A stretch of DNA of 64,000 bases from positions 3,782,001-3,846,000 of the forward strand of contig NZ_CP041216.1 of assembly GCF_020511155.1 (NCBI RefSeq), read 5' to 3'. The first letter of the stretch is position 1. Each line of letters starts with the position of its first letter. The notes beneath the pieces are model-generated. The model did not search any database, was not told the DNA's origin, and saw only the letters and a program-made list of their open reading frames with translations. Positions 1-8,521 of the stretch are shown in pieces. Both the position numbers and the translations under genes were made by a program. The stretch comes from Shewanella glacialimarina. GTDB taxonomy: Bacteria > Pseudomonadota > Gammaproteobacteria > Enterobacterales > Shewanellaceae.

Positions 1-627
1 ACCGGCATTGGTATAACCCACTAATGCAACGGTAGCCATATCACTACGTTTGCGAGCTCGACGACTTTGCTCACGTTGTTTATCTACTTTATCTAGGCGT
101 TTATTAATATTCTTAATTCGGCCTCGCAGTAAACGTCTATCGGTTTCAAGCTGAGTTTCCCCAGGCCCGCGCATACCGATGCCGCCTTTTTGTCGCTCAA
201 GGTGAGTCCAACCTCGGATCAGGCGCGTTGACATGTGGCGCAGTTGCGCTAGCTCCACCTGCATCTTACCTTCGTGAGTTCGGGCACGTTGAGCAAAAAT
301 ATCTAATATTAATGTAGTACGATCTAACACTCGACACTGGCAAACCACTTCGAGGTTACGCTCTTGAGCTGGGCTCAATGCATGATTAAAAATCACTACA
401 TTAGCTTCTGTTGCAGCTACCATCGCTGCTAACTCTTCTGCCTTACCTGAACCGATGAAAAACTTTCGGTCTGGCGAACGACGATTGCCTGTTATTACCC
501 CTACCGAGCGTGCACCTGCAGACTCAACTAATAGTTGTAACTCCAATAAATCTTCACGACGTTCTTCGTCAGAAAATTCGATATGAACAAGTACAGCTGT
601 TTCTCCAGCTTCATAACGATCAAACAA
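1..627 (-). CDS. hflX: GTPase HflX, 5' part only (cut by window edge)
   Basis: Ribosome-associated GTPase that splits or rescues stalled 70S ribosomes, notably in heat stress. The first 209 codons are present and end inside the Walker A region (GYTNAG, next residues outside the window). The N-terminal HflX domain is clear: it opens FDRYEAGE, carries the glycine-rich nucleotide-binding loop (FFIGSGKAEEL), and has the GMRGPGETQLE motif before a basic coiled-coil stretch. The reading frame has no ATG near its beginning. The start is a TTG at 625-627, preceded by AAGGA at a normal distance and by an in-frame stop just upstream. It lies 24 nt downstream of hfq, the usual hfq-hflX pair, so the two are presumably cotranscribed. 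Confidence 0.95.
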   Translation of the reverse strand, partial: MFDRYEAGETAVLVHIEFSDEERREDLLELQLLVESAGARSVGVITGNRRSPDRKFFIGSGKAEELAAMVAATEANVVIFNHALSPAQERNLEVVCQCRVLDRTTLILDIFAQRARTHEGKMQVELAQLRHMSTRLIRGWTHLERQKGGIGMRGPGETQLETDRRLLRGRIKNINKRLDKVDKQREQSRRARKRSDMATVALVGYTNAG

Positions 628-651
628 GAAGCAGTATCCTTTTTAAGTTAT

Positions 652-909
652 TTATTCCGCATCATCCTCATCAGAAGCATTAGTGCCTTGATGACTTGTC
701 ACATTAAATGGACGGGCTGGAACGACTGTCGAAATGGCATGTTTATACACCATTTGACTCACTGTGTTTTTCAACAAGATCACGAATTGGTCGAAAGACT
801 CAACCTGTCCCTGAAGCTTAATACCGTTTACTAAGTAGATCGAAACGGGTACACGCTCACGACGAAGAGCGTTTAAAAATGGGTCTTGTAAAGATTGCCC
901 CTTAGCCAT
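652..909 (-). CDS. hfq: RNA chaperone Hfq
   Basis: Hexameric Sm-like RNA chaperone that matches small RNAs with mRNAs. At 85 residues it carries Gln8 and Asp9 of the proximal face, the rim arginines (Arg16, Arg17, Arg19), the Sm1 fold, and the Sm2 motif YKHAIST at 55-61. The C-terminal tail is short and acidic (ends DEDDAE) compared with the 102-residue E. coli protein. This shorter tail is common in marine gammaproteobacteria. It sits between miaA (83 nt upstream) and hflX (24 nt downstream), the standard order. The 83-nt gap to miaA could hold an extra hfq promoter, but none was convincingly read. Confidence 0.97.
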   Translation of the reverse strand: MAKGQSLQDPFLNALRRERVPVSIYLVNGIKLQGQVESFDQFVILLKNTVSQMVYKHAISTVVPARPFNVTSHQGTNASDEDDAE

Positions 910-992
910 TTTGTAATTTCCTTTTTCTTTTTAAAATATGTAATTCAAGTTTTATTCTTTAGTTTGAGTATTATACAGTAACAGCTAATTAG

Positions 993-1919
993 CTAGCAGC
1001 ATTGTCGCATAAGTGTAACTAAATTCATTTCATCGCCACTTTCAAGCCATTGTAAATCAGGCCAACTTCTCAACCATGTTAATTGACGTTTGGCTAATTG
1101 CCTAGTGGCAGCGGTAGCTTTTTCGACCATAGTCGCATGATCAACCTCATTATCAAGGTACTCCCAGCACTGCCTATAACCGACACAACGCATAGATGGC
1201 ATATCTAAATGCAAGTCGCCACGGGACTTTAATCGCGCGACTTCATCTATAAAACCTTGGTCTAACATAAGCAGAAAACGCTTGGCAATCAACTCATGCA
1301 ATACTTTCCTGTCTGTTGGCGCAATCGCAAACTGGATTACATCATACGGTAGATCATCTGACTTAATCTGAGTTAACTCTGTCATAGTCTTACCCGTTAT
1401 GCGAAAAACTTCTAATGCTCGCGACAATCTTTGTGGATCATTAGGATGAATTCGCTCACCTGAAACTGGGTCAATTTCACACAGTTGTCGATGTAATGTT
1501 TCCCAACCTAAGCTTTCGGCCTCAGCTAAAATTTGTGTTCGTATCGTCTCATCTGCTGCGGGTAAAGGCGATAAACCTTCTAATAATGCTTTGAAATACA
1601 TCATAGTACCGCCGACTAATAAAGGCGTTTTACCACGGGCAACAATTTGCTCAATCTGTTCTAGTGCATCACGACGAAAATCAGCCGCAGAATAACTCTC
1701 ACTAGGGTCTAAAATATCAATCAAACGATGCGGTGCCTGCGCCAACTCTTCAGCTGTTGGCTTTGCGGTACCAATATCCATTTGACGATAAATCAACGCT
1801 GAATCGACTGAAATTAACTCACAGTTATGCTGCTGAGCCATTTGAATGGCCAATGCAGTCTTTCCTGAAGCTGTGGGCCCCATCAAAAAGATGATTTTTG
1901 GCCGTTCGACTTTATTCAC
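993..1919 (-). CDS. miaA: tRNA dimethylallyltransferase MiaA
   Basis: Transfers a dimethylallyl group to the N6 of A37 in tRNAs that read UNN codons, the first step toward ms2i6A. At 308 residues it has the P-loop GPTASGKT at 14-21, the [18 protein letters not shown] segment that binds substrate, and the conserved [11 protein letters not shown] stretch. Length matches the family (about 310). The start codon is GTG, not ATG, and shares bases with the mutL stop (GTGA, 4-nt overlap), so translation is probably coupled to mutL. hfq follows 83 nt downstream. Confidence 0.96.
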   Translation of the reverse strand: MNKVERPKIIFLMGPTASGKTALAIQMAQQHNCELISVDSALIYRQMDIGTAKPTAEELAQAPHRLIDILDPSESYSAADFRRDALEQIEQIVARGKTPLLVGGTMMYFKALLEGLSPLPAADETIRTQILAEAESLGWETLHRQLCEIDPVSGERIHPNDPQRLSRALEVFRITGKTMTELTQIKSDDLPYDVIQFAIAPTDRKVLHELIAKRFLLMLDQGFIDEVARLKSRGDLHLDMPSMRCVGYRQCWEYLDNEVDHATMVEKATAATRQLAKRQLTWLRSWPDLQWLESGDEMNLVTLMRQCC

Positions 1920-3856
1920 GCGTTATCTTTAATCCATGCTTGCCAAGGTAATGCTTTGGCATTGGCTAATATTGTTTGCTGAGTTGCCTCTGTAAGTAGA
2001 CAAAACTTTTGCCAAATAGTTTGCGGGGCAATAAACTTATCGTTTGATTGCTGTGCAATCCAAAGCGCTAATGCTTCATTATTTGGCTTTACTGCTGCCA
2101 TCCATTGTAATAGCTCTGGTATCACAGTAGCTAACTGGCTATCTCTCAAATATGGGGGCACTTTTTTAATAATCAACTGCCCGTAGCGAATTGTTAACTC
2201 AATACCGAGTTGACGCAAAAAAGGTTCACCCTGTTCAAGTATTAATTGCCAGTCAGGATCGGCTTTTATCGATACAGGCATTAGTAGCGGCTGGCCGATT
2301 AACCCTGTCGCTAATTTGTGCAAAATTTCCTGTTGAACAACGGTTTTTTGCACTTCAATAATTGGCATTAATTTTAATTCACTTTCAGACACTATGACCC
2401 AAAATTGGTTATTTAACACATTCGGCATAGGTTTTACTGTTGAAGTATTTGGCAACATACCGGCAGAATAGTGACTAGTATCTGTATTTTGGCTAACGTC
2501 ATCGGATACTTGTAGAAGTTGTCCATAACTCTCAATCGTTGTTTGACTGATATGTTTATTAGGTAATTGTGTGTATGGCTTAGATGTTGAGGCTTCCCCA
2601 CTAGTATTAACATCATAACGCGGCTTACTGTTAGATGAGTTTCCGCCAAATGATTGGCTTGCTTGCCCAGGTACACGCATGCTACCGAATTGACTGATAC
2701 TATTGGGACGGCTAGGCTGCTCGCTTGTAAAGTGCCTGTCGGATAAGTCTGTTCCTACTGACTCTGAGAGTGAGAAGTGCTCAGCTGTAGACTCATTCTG
2801 CGGATAAGTATTGGAGTTAGAATGATCTTCTCCTGATGGGTCCCGCGTAGGGATCAAATCACGTATTTGTATTAAAGCAGACTGCAAAGCTTGTAATATA
2901 AAATCATGTACATAACGTGATTGATGAAACCTTACTTCATGTTTTGCAGGATGAACATTTACATCAACTTGATGTGGGTCTAAATCGAGCATCAATACAT
3001 ATCCAGGTTGATGTTCCACACCTTGCTCTGCAAATGCTTGTTTTACAGCATGATTTACTAAACGATCGCGCACTAAACGACCATTAACATAAAAATAGCT
3101 ACTATCACTAATGACATTATCAAACGGCGACTGTAAATAACCTTGTAATGATAAGCCTGCATGCTCACATGACACAGTTAGCGCGTTTTCAGCAAATTGA
3201 CGGCCACATATCTGACCCAAGCGTTGTTGGTGCTGTATTTCGGTGTTAGCGGGACGATATTGACGAACTAACTTGCCATTATGGGTCAAGGTAAAATGAA
3301 TATCACATCGAGCTATGGCAATACGCTTTAACCATTCATCAATATGGGTAAACTCTGTTTTATCACTTTTTAAAAAACGTCTTCTGGCTGGGGTGTTAAA
3401 AAACAAGTCGACAACATCAATCGTCGAACCTTGAGGGTGCGCCGCCGGCGTCACTTTAACATCCATTTGTGAGCCTTCAGCAAAGGCCTGCCAAGCTTCA
3501 GTTTGTTCTGCGGTTTTTGAGGTTAACGTCAAGCGTGCAACTGAGCTAATACTCGCCAGTGCTTCACCGCGAAAACCAAAACTCATGATGGCTTCTAAAT
3601 CATCTAATGTGTGCACTTTAGAAGTGGCATGACGCGACAAGGCTAATGCAAGTTCAGCTTGGGGAATACCGCACCCATTATCACGGATACGAATCAGCTT
3701 ACTGCCGCCTTTATCGATTTCTATATCAACCCTTGTCGCCCCTGCATCTAGACTATTCTCGACCAGTTCTTTTACTACCGAAGCTGGACGCTCAACCACT
3801 TCACCAGCGGCGATTTGGTTTGCAAGTTGAGGGGGAAGGAGTTGGATAGCCATCAT
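1916..3856 (-). CDS. mutL: DNA mismatch repair protein MutL
   Basis: ATPase that links MutS mismatch recognition to MutH and UvrD. The 646 residues divide into an N-terminal GHKL ATPase (about 1-335, with [15 protein letters not shown] and FRGEAL motifs), a low-complexity Ser/Asn/Gln-rich linker (about 340-460), and a C-terminal dimerisation domain. I see no DQHA-type endonuclease motif in the C-terminal domain. That agrees with the nick being made by a separate MutH in gammaproteobacteria. The ATG shares one base with the amiB stop (TAATG) and the stop overlaps miaA, so amiB, mutL and miaA look translationally coupled. A second in-frame ATG follows directly and either could be used. Confidence 0.97.
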   Translation of the reverse strand: MMAIQLLPPQLANQIAAGEVVERPASVVKELVENSLDAGATRVDIEIDKGGSKLIRIRDNGCGIPQAELALALSRHATSKVHTLDDLEAIMSFGFRGEALASISSVARLTLTSKTAEQTEAWQAFAEGSQMDVKVTPAAHPQGSTIDVVDLFFNTPARRRFLKSDKTEFTHIDEWLKRIAIARCDIHFTLTHNGKLVRQYRPANTEIQHQQRLGQICGRQFAENALTVSCEHAGLSLQGYLQSPFDNVISDSSYFYVNGRLVRDRLVNHAVKQAFAEQGVEHQPGYVLMLDLDPHQVDVNVHPAKHEVRFHQSRYVHDFILQALQSALIQIRDLIPTRDPSGEDHSNSNTYPQNESTAEHFSLSESVGTDLSDRHFTSEQPSRPNSISQFGSMRVPGQASQSFGGNSSNSKPRYDVNTSGEASTSKPYTQLPNKHISQTTIESYGQLLQVSDDVSQNTDTSHYSAGMLPNTSTVKPMPNVLNNQFWVIVSESELKLMPIIEVQKTVVQQEILHKLATGLIGQPLLMPVSIKADPDWQLILEQGEPFLRQLGIELTIRYGQLIIKKVPPYLRDSQLATVIPELLQWMAAVKPNNEALALWIAQQSNDKFIAPQTIWQKFCLLTEATQQTILANAKALPWQAWIKDNA

Positions 3857-5178
3857 TATGCTCTTGGGATCACCAAGTGTTGGCCGATACGCACAACATC
3901 TGACCTTAAATTATTTGCCTTTTTAAGATTATTAACACTCACACCATAGCGTTTCGCGATAACCGACAAAGACTCACCGGATTGAACTTTATGCTTAGTA
4001 TTGGCACTCTGAGACAGTAATGTGCCTGAAGGTGGATTGGTTTCAAAATATCGCACGACACCTTTATGAATCGCATTAGCCAGCTTTTGTTGGTGATTAT
4101 AATTAACGAGTAGTTTCTCTTCACCTGGGTTTGAGATAAACCCCGTCTCAATCAAAATAGACGGAATATCCGCCGCTTTTAATACCGCCAAACTCGCCGC
4201 TTCTGGCTCTTTTTTATGAAGGTGAGTAACGCTACCAAGATCACGCAAAATATCTTTGGCAATATCATTACCCATTACCATCGAATTATTTTTCTGCATG
4301 TCGATAAGCGTTTGCACTAAATATTTTTCAACATCAGAATTTTGAATAATATCACCCACACCACCTAGCAACTCTGAATGCTTTTCTGTTTGCTCAAGTA
4401 ATCGACCTAATTCACTGTCAGCTCGGCGCATCGATAACACCCACGCAGATGCTCCTCTAGGCTGAGGCGATGTAAATGCGTCAGCATGAATAGATAATAA
4501 TAAATCCGCTTTACTGCGGCGTGCTAACTCTGAGCGACGGTTTAAGTCAACGAAGTAATCTCCGGTACGCGTCATCACAGCTTGCATACCAGGAGTCGCA
4601 TTAATTTTATCCGCAAGGCGTTTTGAAATATCTAGTACAACGCGCTTTTCATAAATACCTGTAGGACCAATAGAGCCAGGGTCTTCACCACCGTGCCCAG
4701 CATCAATCGCAATAACGATATTACGGTTCGTACCCGAAGAGTGGGTAGTAACTTTAGCTCTTGTTTCTGCGCTAAAGGAATCATCTAAATCCACCACCAA
4801 ACGATTACCGTAGGGAGCTGTTGGCGATAGCGTAAACAAGTTAGATTTTATTGGTTTATTGAGGTCTAAAACTAGCCGTAAAATACCTTTTCCAGGTGAT
4901 TGACTCACCCTAATACGTTTAATTAATTTACTATTATTGCTTAATCTGTCTAATTGGACTTTATTGCTGGCATTTTTAATATCCACAACTAGGCGTTCAG
5001 GATTGGTTAGCGTAAACGATTCATATTGAGGCGCTTGCGATAAGTCAAATACCACACGAGTTGATTCTGGTGCTGCCCAAATGCGCACACTATCGAGCTC
5101 ATTAGCACTGTGTGCTGTAAACGAGGTACTTATTATTACCCAGCAGGTAAGATGAAGAATGGCTTTATGTAGAGTCAT
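3856..5178 (-). CDS. amiB: N-acetylmuramoyl-L-alanine amidase AmiB with LysM
   Basis: Periplasmic zinc amidase that cuts the stem peptide from septal peptidoglycan so that daughter cells separate; its family is activated by EnvC-type proteins. Domains in order over 440 residues: signal peptide (about 1-24, cleavage after AHS), AMIN domain (about 28-130, septal targeting), Amidase_3 catalytic domain (about 152-375, zinc motifs [12 protein letters not shown] and LSIHADAF, Glu in LIETGFISN), and one LysM repeat (about 392-437). E. coli AmiB lacks LysM; Vibrio and Shewanella forms usually have it. It lies 2 nt after tsaE and shares a base with mutL. Confidence 0.95.
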   Translation of the reverse strand: MTLHKAILHLTCWVIISTSFTAHSANELDSVRIWAAPESTRVVFDLSQAPQYESFTLTNPERLVVDIKNASNKVQLDRLSNNSKLIKRIRVSQSPGKGILRLVLDLNKPIKSNLFTLSPTAPYGNRLVVDLDDSFSAETRAKVTTHSSGTNRNIVIAIDAGHGGEDPGSIGPTGIYEKRVVLDISKRLADKINATPGMQAVMTRTGDYFVDLNRRSELARRSKADLLLSIHADAFTSPQPRGASAWVLSMRRADSELGRLLEQTEKHSELLGGVGDIIQNSDVEKYLVQTLIDMQKNNSMVMGNDIAKDILRDLGSVTHLHKKEPEAASLAVLKAADIPSILIETGFISNPGEEKLLVNYNHQQKLANAIHKGVVRYFETNPPSGTLLSQSANTKHKVQSGESLSVIAKRYGVSVNNLKKANNLRSDVVRIGQHLVIPRA

Positions 5179-5180
5179 TA

Positions 5181-5639
5181 TTATTTTAATTTTTTCAAAA
5201 TTGTTTGCCCAGAAGCAGACAAAGCGTTAATTTCAATTTCTCGTTGATTATTTTTATAGCGTAAATGCAAATGAAGATCGGCATCAGGCAACATACCCTG
5301 CCCATGCTCAGGCCACTCAACCAAACAAATACTGGTTTTATTAAAATAATCACGAATTCCCATAAATTCGAGCTCTTCAGGGTCAGCGACACGATATAAG
5401 TCAAAATGAAATACATCAAAGCCATCAAACTCATAGGGCTCAACTAAGGTATACGTTGGACTTTTAACCGCACCTTTATGACCTAAAGATTGAATAATTC
5501 CGCGGCTCAAGGTAGTTTTACCTGCGCCTAAGTCTCCAGTTAAAAAAATCGTTAATGGCGGCATTAGTCCTTGAGCAATAAATTGTCCAATTGCCACTGT
5601 AGCTTGTTCATTTTCAAGATTTTTAACAATAGAAGTCAT
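5181..5639 (-). CDS. tsaE: tRNA threonylcarbamoyladenosine biosynthesis ATPase TsaE
   Basis: Small P-loop ATPase of the TsaBDE complex, which makes t6A37 in ANN-decoding tRNAs. The 152 residues contain Walker A (GDLGAGKTT, about 35-43), the SPTYTLVEPYE segment, HFDLYR, and a C-terminal VEWPEHG motif, all typical of the YjeE family. It is the first gene read here in the tsaE-amiB-mutL-miaA-hfq-hflX unit. In most relatives nnr lies directly upstream; here the preceding 100 nt carry only a hairpin terminator from another gene. The promoter must therefore lie between about 5640 and 5738. Confidence 0.96.
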   Translation of the reverse strand: MTSIVKNLENEQATVAIGQFIAQGLMPPLTIFLTGDLGAGKTTLSRGIIQSLGHKGAVKSPTYTLVEPYEFDGFDVFHFDLYRVADPEELEFMGIRDYFNKTSICLVEWPEHGQGMLPDADLHLHLRYKNNQREIEINALSASGQTILKKLK

Positions 5640-5738
5640 ATCAAACAGCCAAAAGCATTATAAAAGAGGTTCAAAGCCACAATATACCAGAGTTCTATAT
5701 TTATCTCCTACAGCTGCATGTGGCTTTTTTCAACAAAT

Positions 5739-5771
5739 AAAAATGCCAGCAATATCATTGCTGGCATTTTT
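5739..5771 (-). terminator. Hairpin terminator, works on both strands by sequence
   Basis: A perfect 15-bp inverted repeat (core ATGCCAGCAAT / ATTGCTGGCAT) with a 3-nt loop, flanked by A and T runs. It lies 33 nt after the stop of the 151-residue gene on the minus strand and before the tsaE promoter region, so it probably ends that transcript. Confidence 0.85.
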
Positions 5772-5803
5772 GAGTCAATCAAAAGTTAAATGTTGGTTAA
5801 AGC

Positions 5804-6259
5804 CTAAATATCATCCATACGAAGTACACTGTGTACTAAACGCTTCTGCTGTGTTTTCGCAACACGGATCACATCAAGCAGTGCACTTTTCGCATCATTG
5901 CAAGAGGTTAATTCTGCAGTCTTTTCAAGAAACTCAATTAATCGATTTTCAAGATCAAGATGCAACTCTAACACTTGCTCTTCATCCATATTGGCTGGTA
6001 AAACAGCGTCATCACAACGCTTGATAAAATCCTCAAAAACAACATCTTGATACCAGGTATCAAGAATTTTAGCTGGCGCATCTTCAATATAGCTCTCTAG
6101 CGTATCGTGGATATGCTTCTCATGCTGCTGAAAGTATTCCAACATTAACTTCACGCGAGAAGAGTCTGCGTTACGGTGTAATCGTTTGTACAACTTGCCC
6201 ATATTTAATCGACATTTGGCAACATACTCAAGTAATTCACTTAATTGTTGAATACGCAT
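5804..6259 (-). CDS. Conserved small helical protein, function unknown
   Basis: I do not recognise a named family with certainty. The 151 residues read as four or five amphipathic helices with no signal peptide or membrane segment, rich in Glu, Leu, Lys and His. Helix 2 holds EYFQQHEKHIHD, and a later helix has ELHLDLENRLIEFLEK. The spacing of Glu and His residues recalls ferritin-like or hemerythrin-like bundles, but this is inference only. The ATG at 6257-6259 is the first in frame. It stands alone, with a strong terminator just after its stop and a 382-nt gap upstream. It lies where queG and nnr are found in related genomes. Confidence 0.75.
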   Translation of the reverse strand: MRIQQLSELLEYVAKCRLNMGKLYKRLHRNADSSRVKLMLEYFQQHEKHIHDTLESYIEDAPAKILDTWYQDVVFEDFIKRCDDAVLPANMDEEQVLELHLDLENRLIEFLEKTAELTSCNDAKSALLDVIRVAKTQQKRLVHSVLRMDDI

Positions 6260-6641
6260 ATATCACTACCTCACTTTACAGCCTGAGATTATCAGGGATA
6301 ACTTAATTAACTTCATTATTAGAAATTTCACTTAACAAGTATTTGAGCAAAGTCATATTTTTGATTGTTTGATGTTTTTATATTAGGGATTAATGAAGAA
6401 ATGCGTGCTGGATCACTTAACGGAATTGAGGAAGATTTTAGGAGTATTGATGTCTTACTCAACATGGGGGTGATTGGGATATCTATGGGCCCCATCGATC
6501 GTGGATACTGTTTTTGGCGATATCAAAATTTATCGATATCAAAAATAAGGCATAATTTATAATAGGGGCTAGTATATATTTGGAACTCAGCGCTGTAAAA
6601 AAGCGCTTATATTAACCGTTGAAAATGTCTATATTCAACAT
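6260..6641. other. Intergenic stretch without a supported gene
   Basis: 382 nt between the helical-protein gene and the EAL gene, both on the minus strand. The promoter of the helical-protein gene should lie at its left end. A 65-codon plus-strand frame (6365-6562) starts only with TTG, has no clear ribosome site and a peptide I do not recognise. It is not called. A GGGCCC palindrome near 6488 and repeated GATATC motifs are the only visible marks. Confidence 0.6.
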
Positions 6642-7409
6642 TCAAAGCATGTCGAAGTTCACTTCAGGTAAACACTTGAATCCAGGTTGCGCAAACAGGT
6701 AGCCTTGCATTAGTTTAACACCCGCCTCTTTAAGAAACAGATATTCTTCCTTCGTTTCAATACCTTCAGCTAAAGGCGTAATGTTTAGTTCAGTAAGTAA
6801 ATTTAAAGTATTTGTCACAATTGACTGACGCACTTTATCTTTGTCTATATTTCGAATTAATGCCATATCTAGTTTTACAATATCAGTCTGAAAATCTGCC
6901 AATAAATTAAGGCCTGAGTAGCCAGAGCCAAAATCATCTGTGGCAGTTTTAAAGCCAAGCTTTTGGTAGTATTCAACAATTTCCTTTAAATGTTTGCTGT
7001 CTTCCACTTTTTCAATTTCTGTGAATTCGAACATAATGTTTACTGTTGGAAAATTATACTTTTTAGCGGCGTCTAAGGTCGTTCGAATGCAGCGCTCTGG
7101 GTTATAAATCGCATTAGGTAAAAAGTTGATGCTTAGCATCGAGCTTATGTTTAACTCCGACGCTAAAGCGATCGCTTTAATACGACAAAGCTGATCGAAA
7201 ACATACCGATTGTCAGCAGTAACCTGAGACAATATGTCATATGCGGACTCATTATTAATCCCTCTAACTAATGCTTCGTAGCCATAAATACTTTGTGTGC
7301 TACAGTCAATAATAGGTTGAAAGGCCATAGTAAAATCAAAGTCTAAATTATTTTCCTTTGCACAATTAGTACATAGCGATCGCTCAGTGTTGATCGACTC
7401 TATATTCAT
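6642..7409 (-). CDS. EAL-domain protein, probable c-di-GMP phosphodiesterase
   Basis: Predicted cytoplasmic enzyme that hydrolyses cyclic di-GMP. The 255 residues are almost entirely one EAL domain (about 25-248). The catalytic set looks complete: Glu45 in EALVRG, Asn95 in SINFLPN, Glu128 in FEFTE, Asp158 and Asp159 in TDDFGSGYS, Lys179 in VKLD, Glu215 in AEGIE and Gln235 in MQGYLFAQP. There is no GGDEF, PAS, BLUF or membrane segment; a short N-terminal piece has a CTNC pair (Cys13, Cys16) that might bind metal or sense redox. Such stand-alone EAL proteins resemble the C-terminal half of BLUF-EAL regulators, and some of those have lost catalysis, so activity is not certain. It is monocistronic. 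Confidence 0.88.
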   Translation of the reverse strand: MNIESINTERSLCTNCAKENNLDFDFTMAFQPIIDCSTQSIYGYEALVRGINNESAYDILSQVTADNRYVFDQLCRIKAIALASELNISSMLSINFLPNAIYNPERCIRTTLDAAKKYNFPTVNIMFEFTEIEKVEDSKHLKEIVEYYQKLGFKTATDDFGSGYSGLNLLADFQTDIVKLDMALIRNIDKDKVRQSIVTNTLNLLTELNITPLAEGIETKEEYLFLKEAGVKLMQGYLFAQPGFKCLPEVNFDML

Positions 7410-7639
7410 TAGACAACCTTTTTAGTTTTTGAGTTAGTTTAAGATTAGTATGCCATGAAAACATACGCAATATTTGCATAAATAGAATACACACATTCAA
7501 TCGTTCCTATGAGTAGCATTATTATATTTATTTGACTAGGCCTTTAACAGGAGTTGGACAGAAGAGTTGGCTCCTTCTTGTGTTTATTGGAAGTTATTCG
7601 TATATACGGCTACTTTTTATAGCCCGAGTAATGTGAAAA

Positions 7640-7679
7640 GATACGTGCGCTCTCACTTAGTCAACTGAGCTAATATCGC
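7640..7679 (-). pseudogene. tRNA-Gly remnant (5' half)
   Basis: Matches the 5' strand of the intact tRNA-Gly genes nearby: the acceptor 5' end, the D-arm (minus-strand TTAGCTCAGTTG with one change nearby) and traces of the D-stem, but with an insertion and no anticodon loop or 3' half. It is the outermost decayed copy of the array. Confidence 0.6.
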
Positions 7680-7715
7680 ATTTCAAATTAGGTATTTAAA
7701 CTGAGAAAGTGATTT

Positions 7716-7814
7716 TGCAGCGACCATCTCTTCATTAAGAGTGGTTCGAACTGATGACCTATACCTTGGCAAACAAAAAGGTATCGCAATTTTTAAAATC
7801 GCAACTGAGCTAAT
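7716..7814 (-). pseudogene. Decayed tRNA-Gly copy 1
   Basis: The T-arm and anticodon region are identical to the intact copies (GGTTCGAACTGAT and CCTATACCTTGGCAA on the plus strand). The gene is broken in three places. An inverted repeat (CTCTT / AAGAG) sits between the T-stem and acceptor, a short A-rich insert lies in the anticodon loop, and an AT-rich insert of about 16 nt falls in the D-arm. The encoded CCA end is changed to GCA. It cannot fold as a working tRNA. It shares all its inserts with copy 2, so the two arose by duplication after the damage. Confidence 0.75.
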
Positions 7815-7871
7815 TTTTATTGCTATTTTAATGATGTAAAGTGAGAAAGTTTTTAAGGAGGTATGTGATTT

Positions 7872-7970
7872 TGGAGCGACCCTCTCTTCATAAGGAGTGG
7901 TTCGAACTGATGACCTATACCTTGGCAAACAAAAAGGTATCGCAATTTTTAAAATCGCAACTGAGCTAAT
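7872..7970 (-). pseudogene. Decayed tRNA-Gly copy 2
   Basis: Same architecture as copy 1: intact T-arm and anticodon segment, inserts at the acceptor/T-stem junction, in the anticodon loop and in the D-arm. Here the encoded CCA end and the GGAGCGAC acceptor strand are preserved, but the matching 5' acceptor strand is lost. Not a functional tRNA. Confidence 0.75.
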
Positions 7971-8028
7971 TTTTATTAGCTATTTTGATGATGTAAAGTG
8001 GGAAAGTTTTTAAGGAGGTATGTGATTT

Positions 8029-8104
8029 TGGAGCGACATATCAGGTTCGAACTGATGACCTATACCTTGGCAAGGTATCGCTCTACCAACTGAGCTAATG
8101 TCGC
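8029..8104 (-). tRNA. tRNA-Gly(GCC), copy A
   Basis: 76 nt with encoded CCA. The acceptor stem pairs GCGACAT with ATGTCGC, the D-arm reads AGCTCAGTTGGTAGAGC, the anticodon stem ATACC/GGTAT holds the loop TTGCCAA (anticodon GCC), and the T-arm has TTCGAAC. It is the last intact gene of the array in the direction of transcription. Confidence 0.97.
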
Positions 8105-8135
8105 ATATCAAAAATCATTTTGTAAATTTAGATTT

Positions 8136-8211
8136 TGGAGCGACATATCAGGTTCGAACTGATGACCTATACCTTGGCAAGGTATCGCTCTACCAACTGA
8201 GCTAATGTCGC
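8136..8211 (-). tRNA. tRNA-Gly(GCC), copy B
   Basis: Identical in sequence to copy A; 76 nt with encoded CCA and anticodon GCC. The 31-nt spacer to copy A is nearly the same as the one to copy C, giving a 107-bp tandem unit. The position beside orn matches the glyVXY cluster of E. coli. Confidence 0.97.
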
Positions 8212-8242
8212 ATATCAAAAATCATTTTGTAAATTCAGATTT

Positions 8243-8318
8243 TGGAGCGACATATCAGGTTCGAACTGATGACCTATACCTTGGCAAGGTATCGCTCTAC
8301 CAACTGAGCTAATGTCGC
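8243..8318 (-). tRNA. tRNA-Gly(GCC), copy C
   Basis: Identical to copies A and B and first of the three to be transcribed. Anticodon GCC reads GGC and GGU codons. Three identical copies fit the heavy use of these codons in highly expressed genes. Confidence 0.97.
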
Positions 8319-8346
8319 TTACTATTTGCTTCATTTGTAACAGTCA

Positions 8347-8390
8347 GCAAGGTATCGTCTTTCTACCTGAACCAACTGAGCTAATGTCGC
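8347..8390 (-). pseudogene. tRNA-Gly remnant in the leader (5' half)
   Basis: On the minus strand the first 22 nt match the 5' end and D-arm of the intact genes (GCGACATTAGCTCAGTTGG). An insert of about 12 nt follows, then the 5' strand of the anticodon stem; the 3' half is missing. It lies between the promoter and copy C and would be transcribed as part of the precursor. Confidence 0.7.
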
Positions 8391-8453
8391 TTAATTTCAA
8401 ATTCCTACTTTCTATGACTCAGAGCTTAACACTCTGTAGAAAGTTGAGGCCGC

Positions 8454-8481
8454 ATTATAGGTAATATTTAATATGCTGCAA
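8454..8481 (-). promoter_or_regulatory. Promoter of the tRNA-Gly array
   Basis: On the minus strand, -35 TTGCAG (8476-8481) and a perfect -10 TATAAT (8454-8459) are 16 nt apart. A GC-rich discriminator, GCGGCCTC, follows at once. GC-rich discriminators are typical of stable-RNA promoters under stringent control. The transcript would start near 8447 and run through the leader remnant and the three tRNAs. Confidence 0.75.
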
Positions 8482-8521
8482 CCCCTTTTTGCACTCTTTT
8501 TGCAAAAACTGAATCGTTTGG

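Larger units (their letters stand above)
7716..8028. repeat. Tandem direct repeat, two units of about 156 bp
   Basis: Two head-to-tail copies (about 7716-7871 and 7872-8028), each made of a decayed tRNA-Gly and a spacer containing TTTTTAAGGAGGTATGTGAT. The copies differ at scattered positions and by a few indels. The spacer of the second unit runs directly into the first intact tRNA. It looks like an expansion of the same array by unequal recombination. Confidence 0.8.

Noticed and set aside
6365..6562. 65-codon plus-strand frame between the helical-protein and EAL genes
   Set aside because: It starts with TTG, has no ribosome site, and its peptide has no recognisable pattern.
7716..8318. 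Regular tandem units that at first suggest a CRISPR array
   Set aside because: The repeats are tRNA-Gly genes and decayed copies, 107 or 156 bp apart. Spacers are nearly identical rather than unique and no cas gene is present.
8486..8508. TTTTTGCA / TGCAAAAA hairpin as terminator of orn
   Set aside because: On the minus strand it is followed by GGGG, not a T-tract, and it overlaps the region just upstream of the tRNA promoter.
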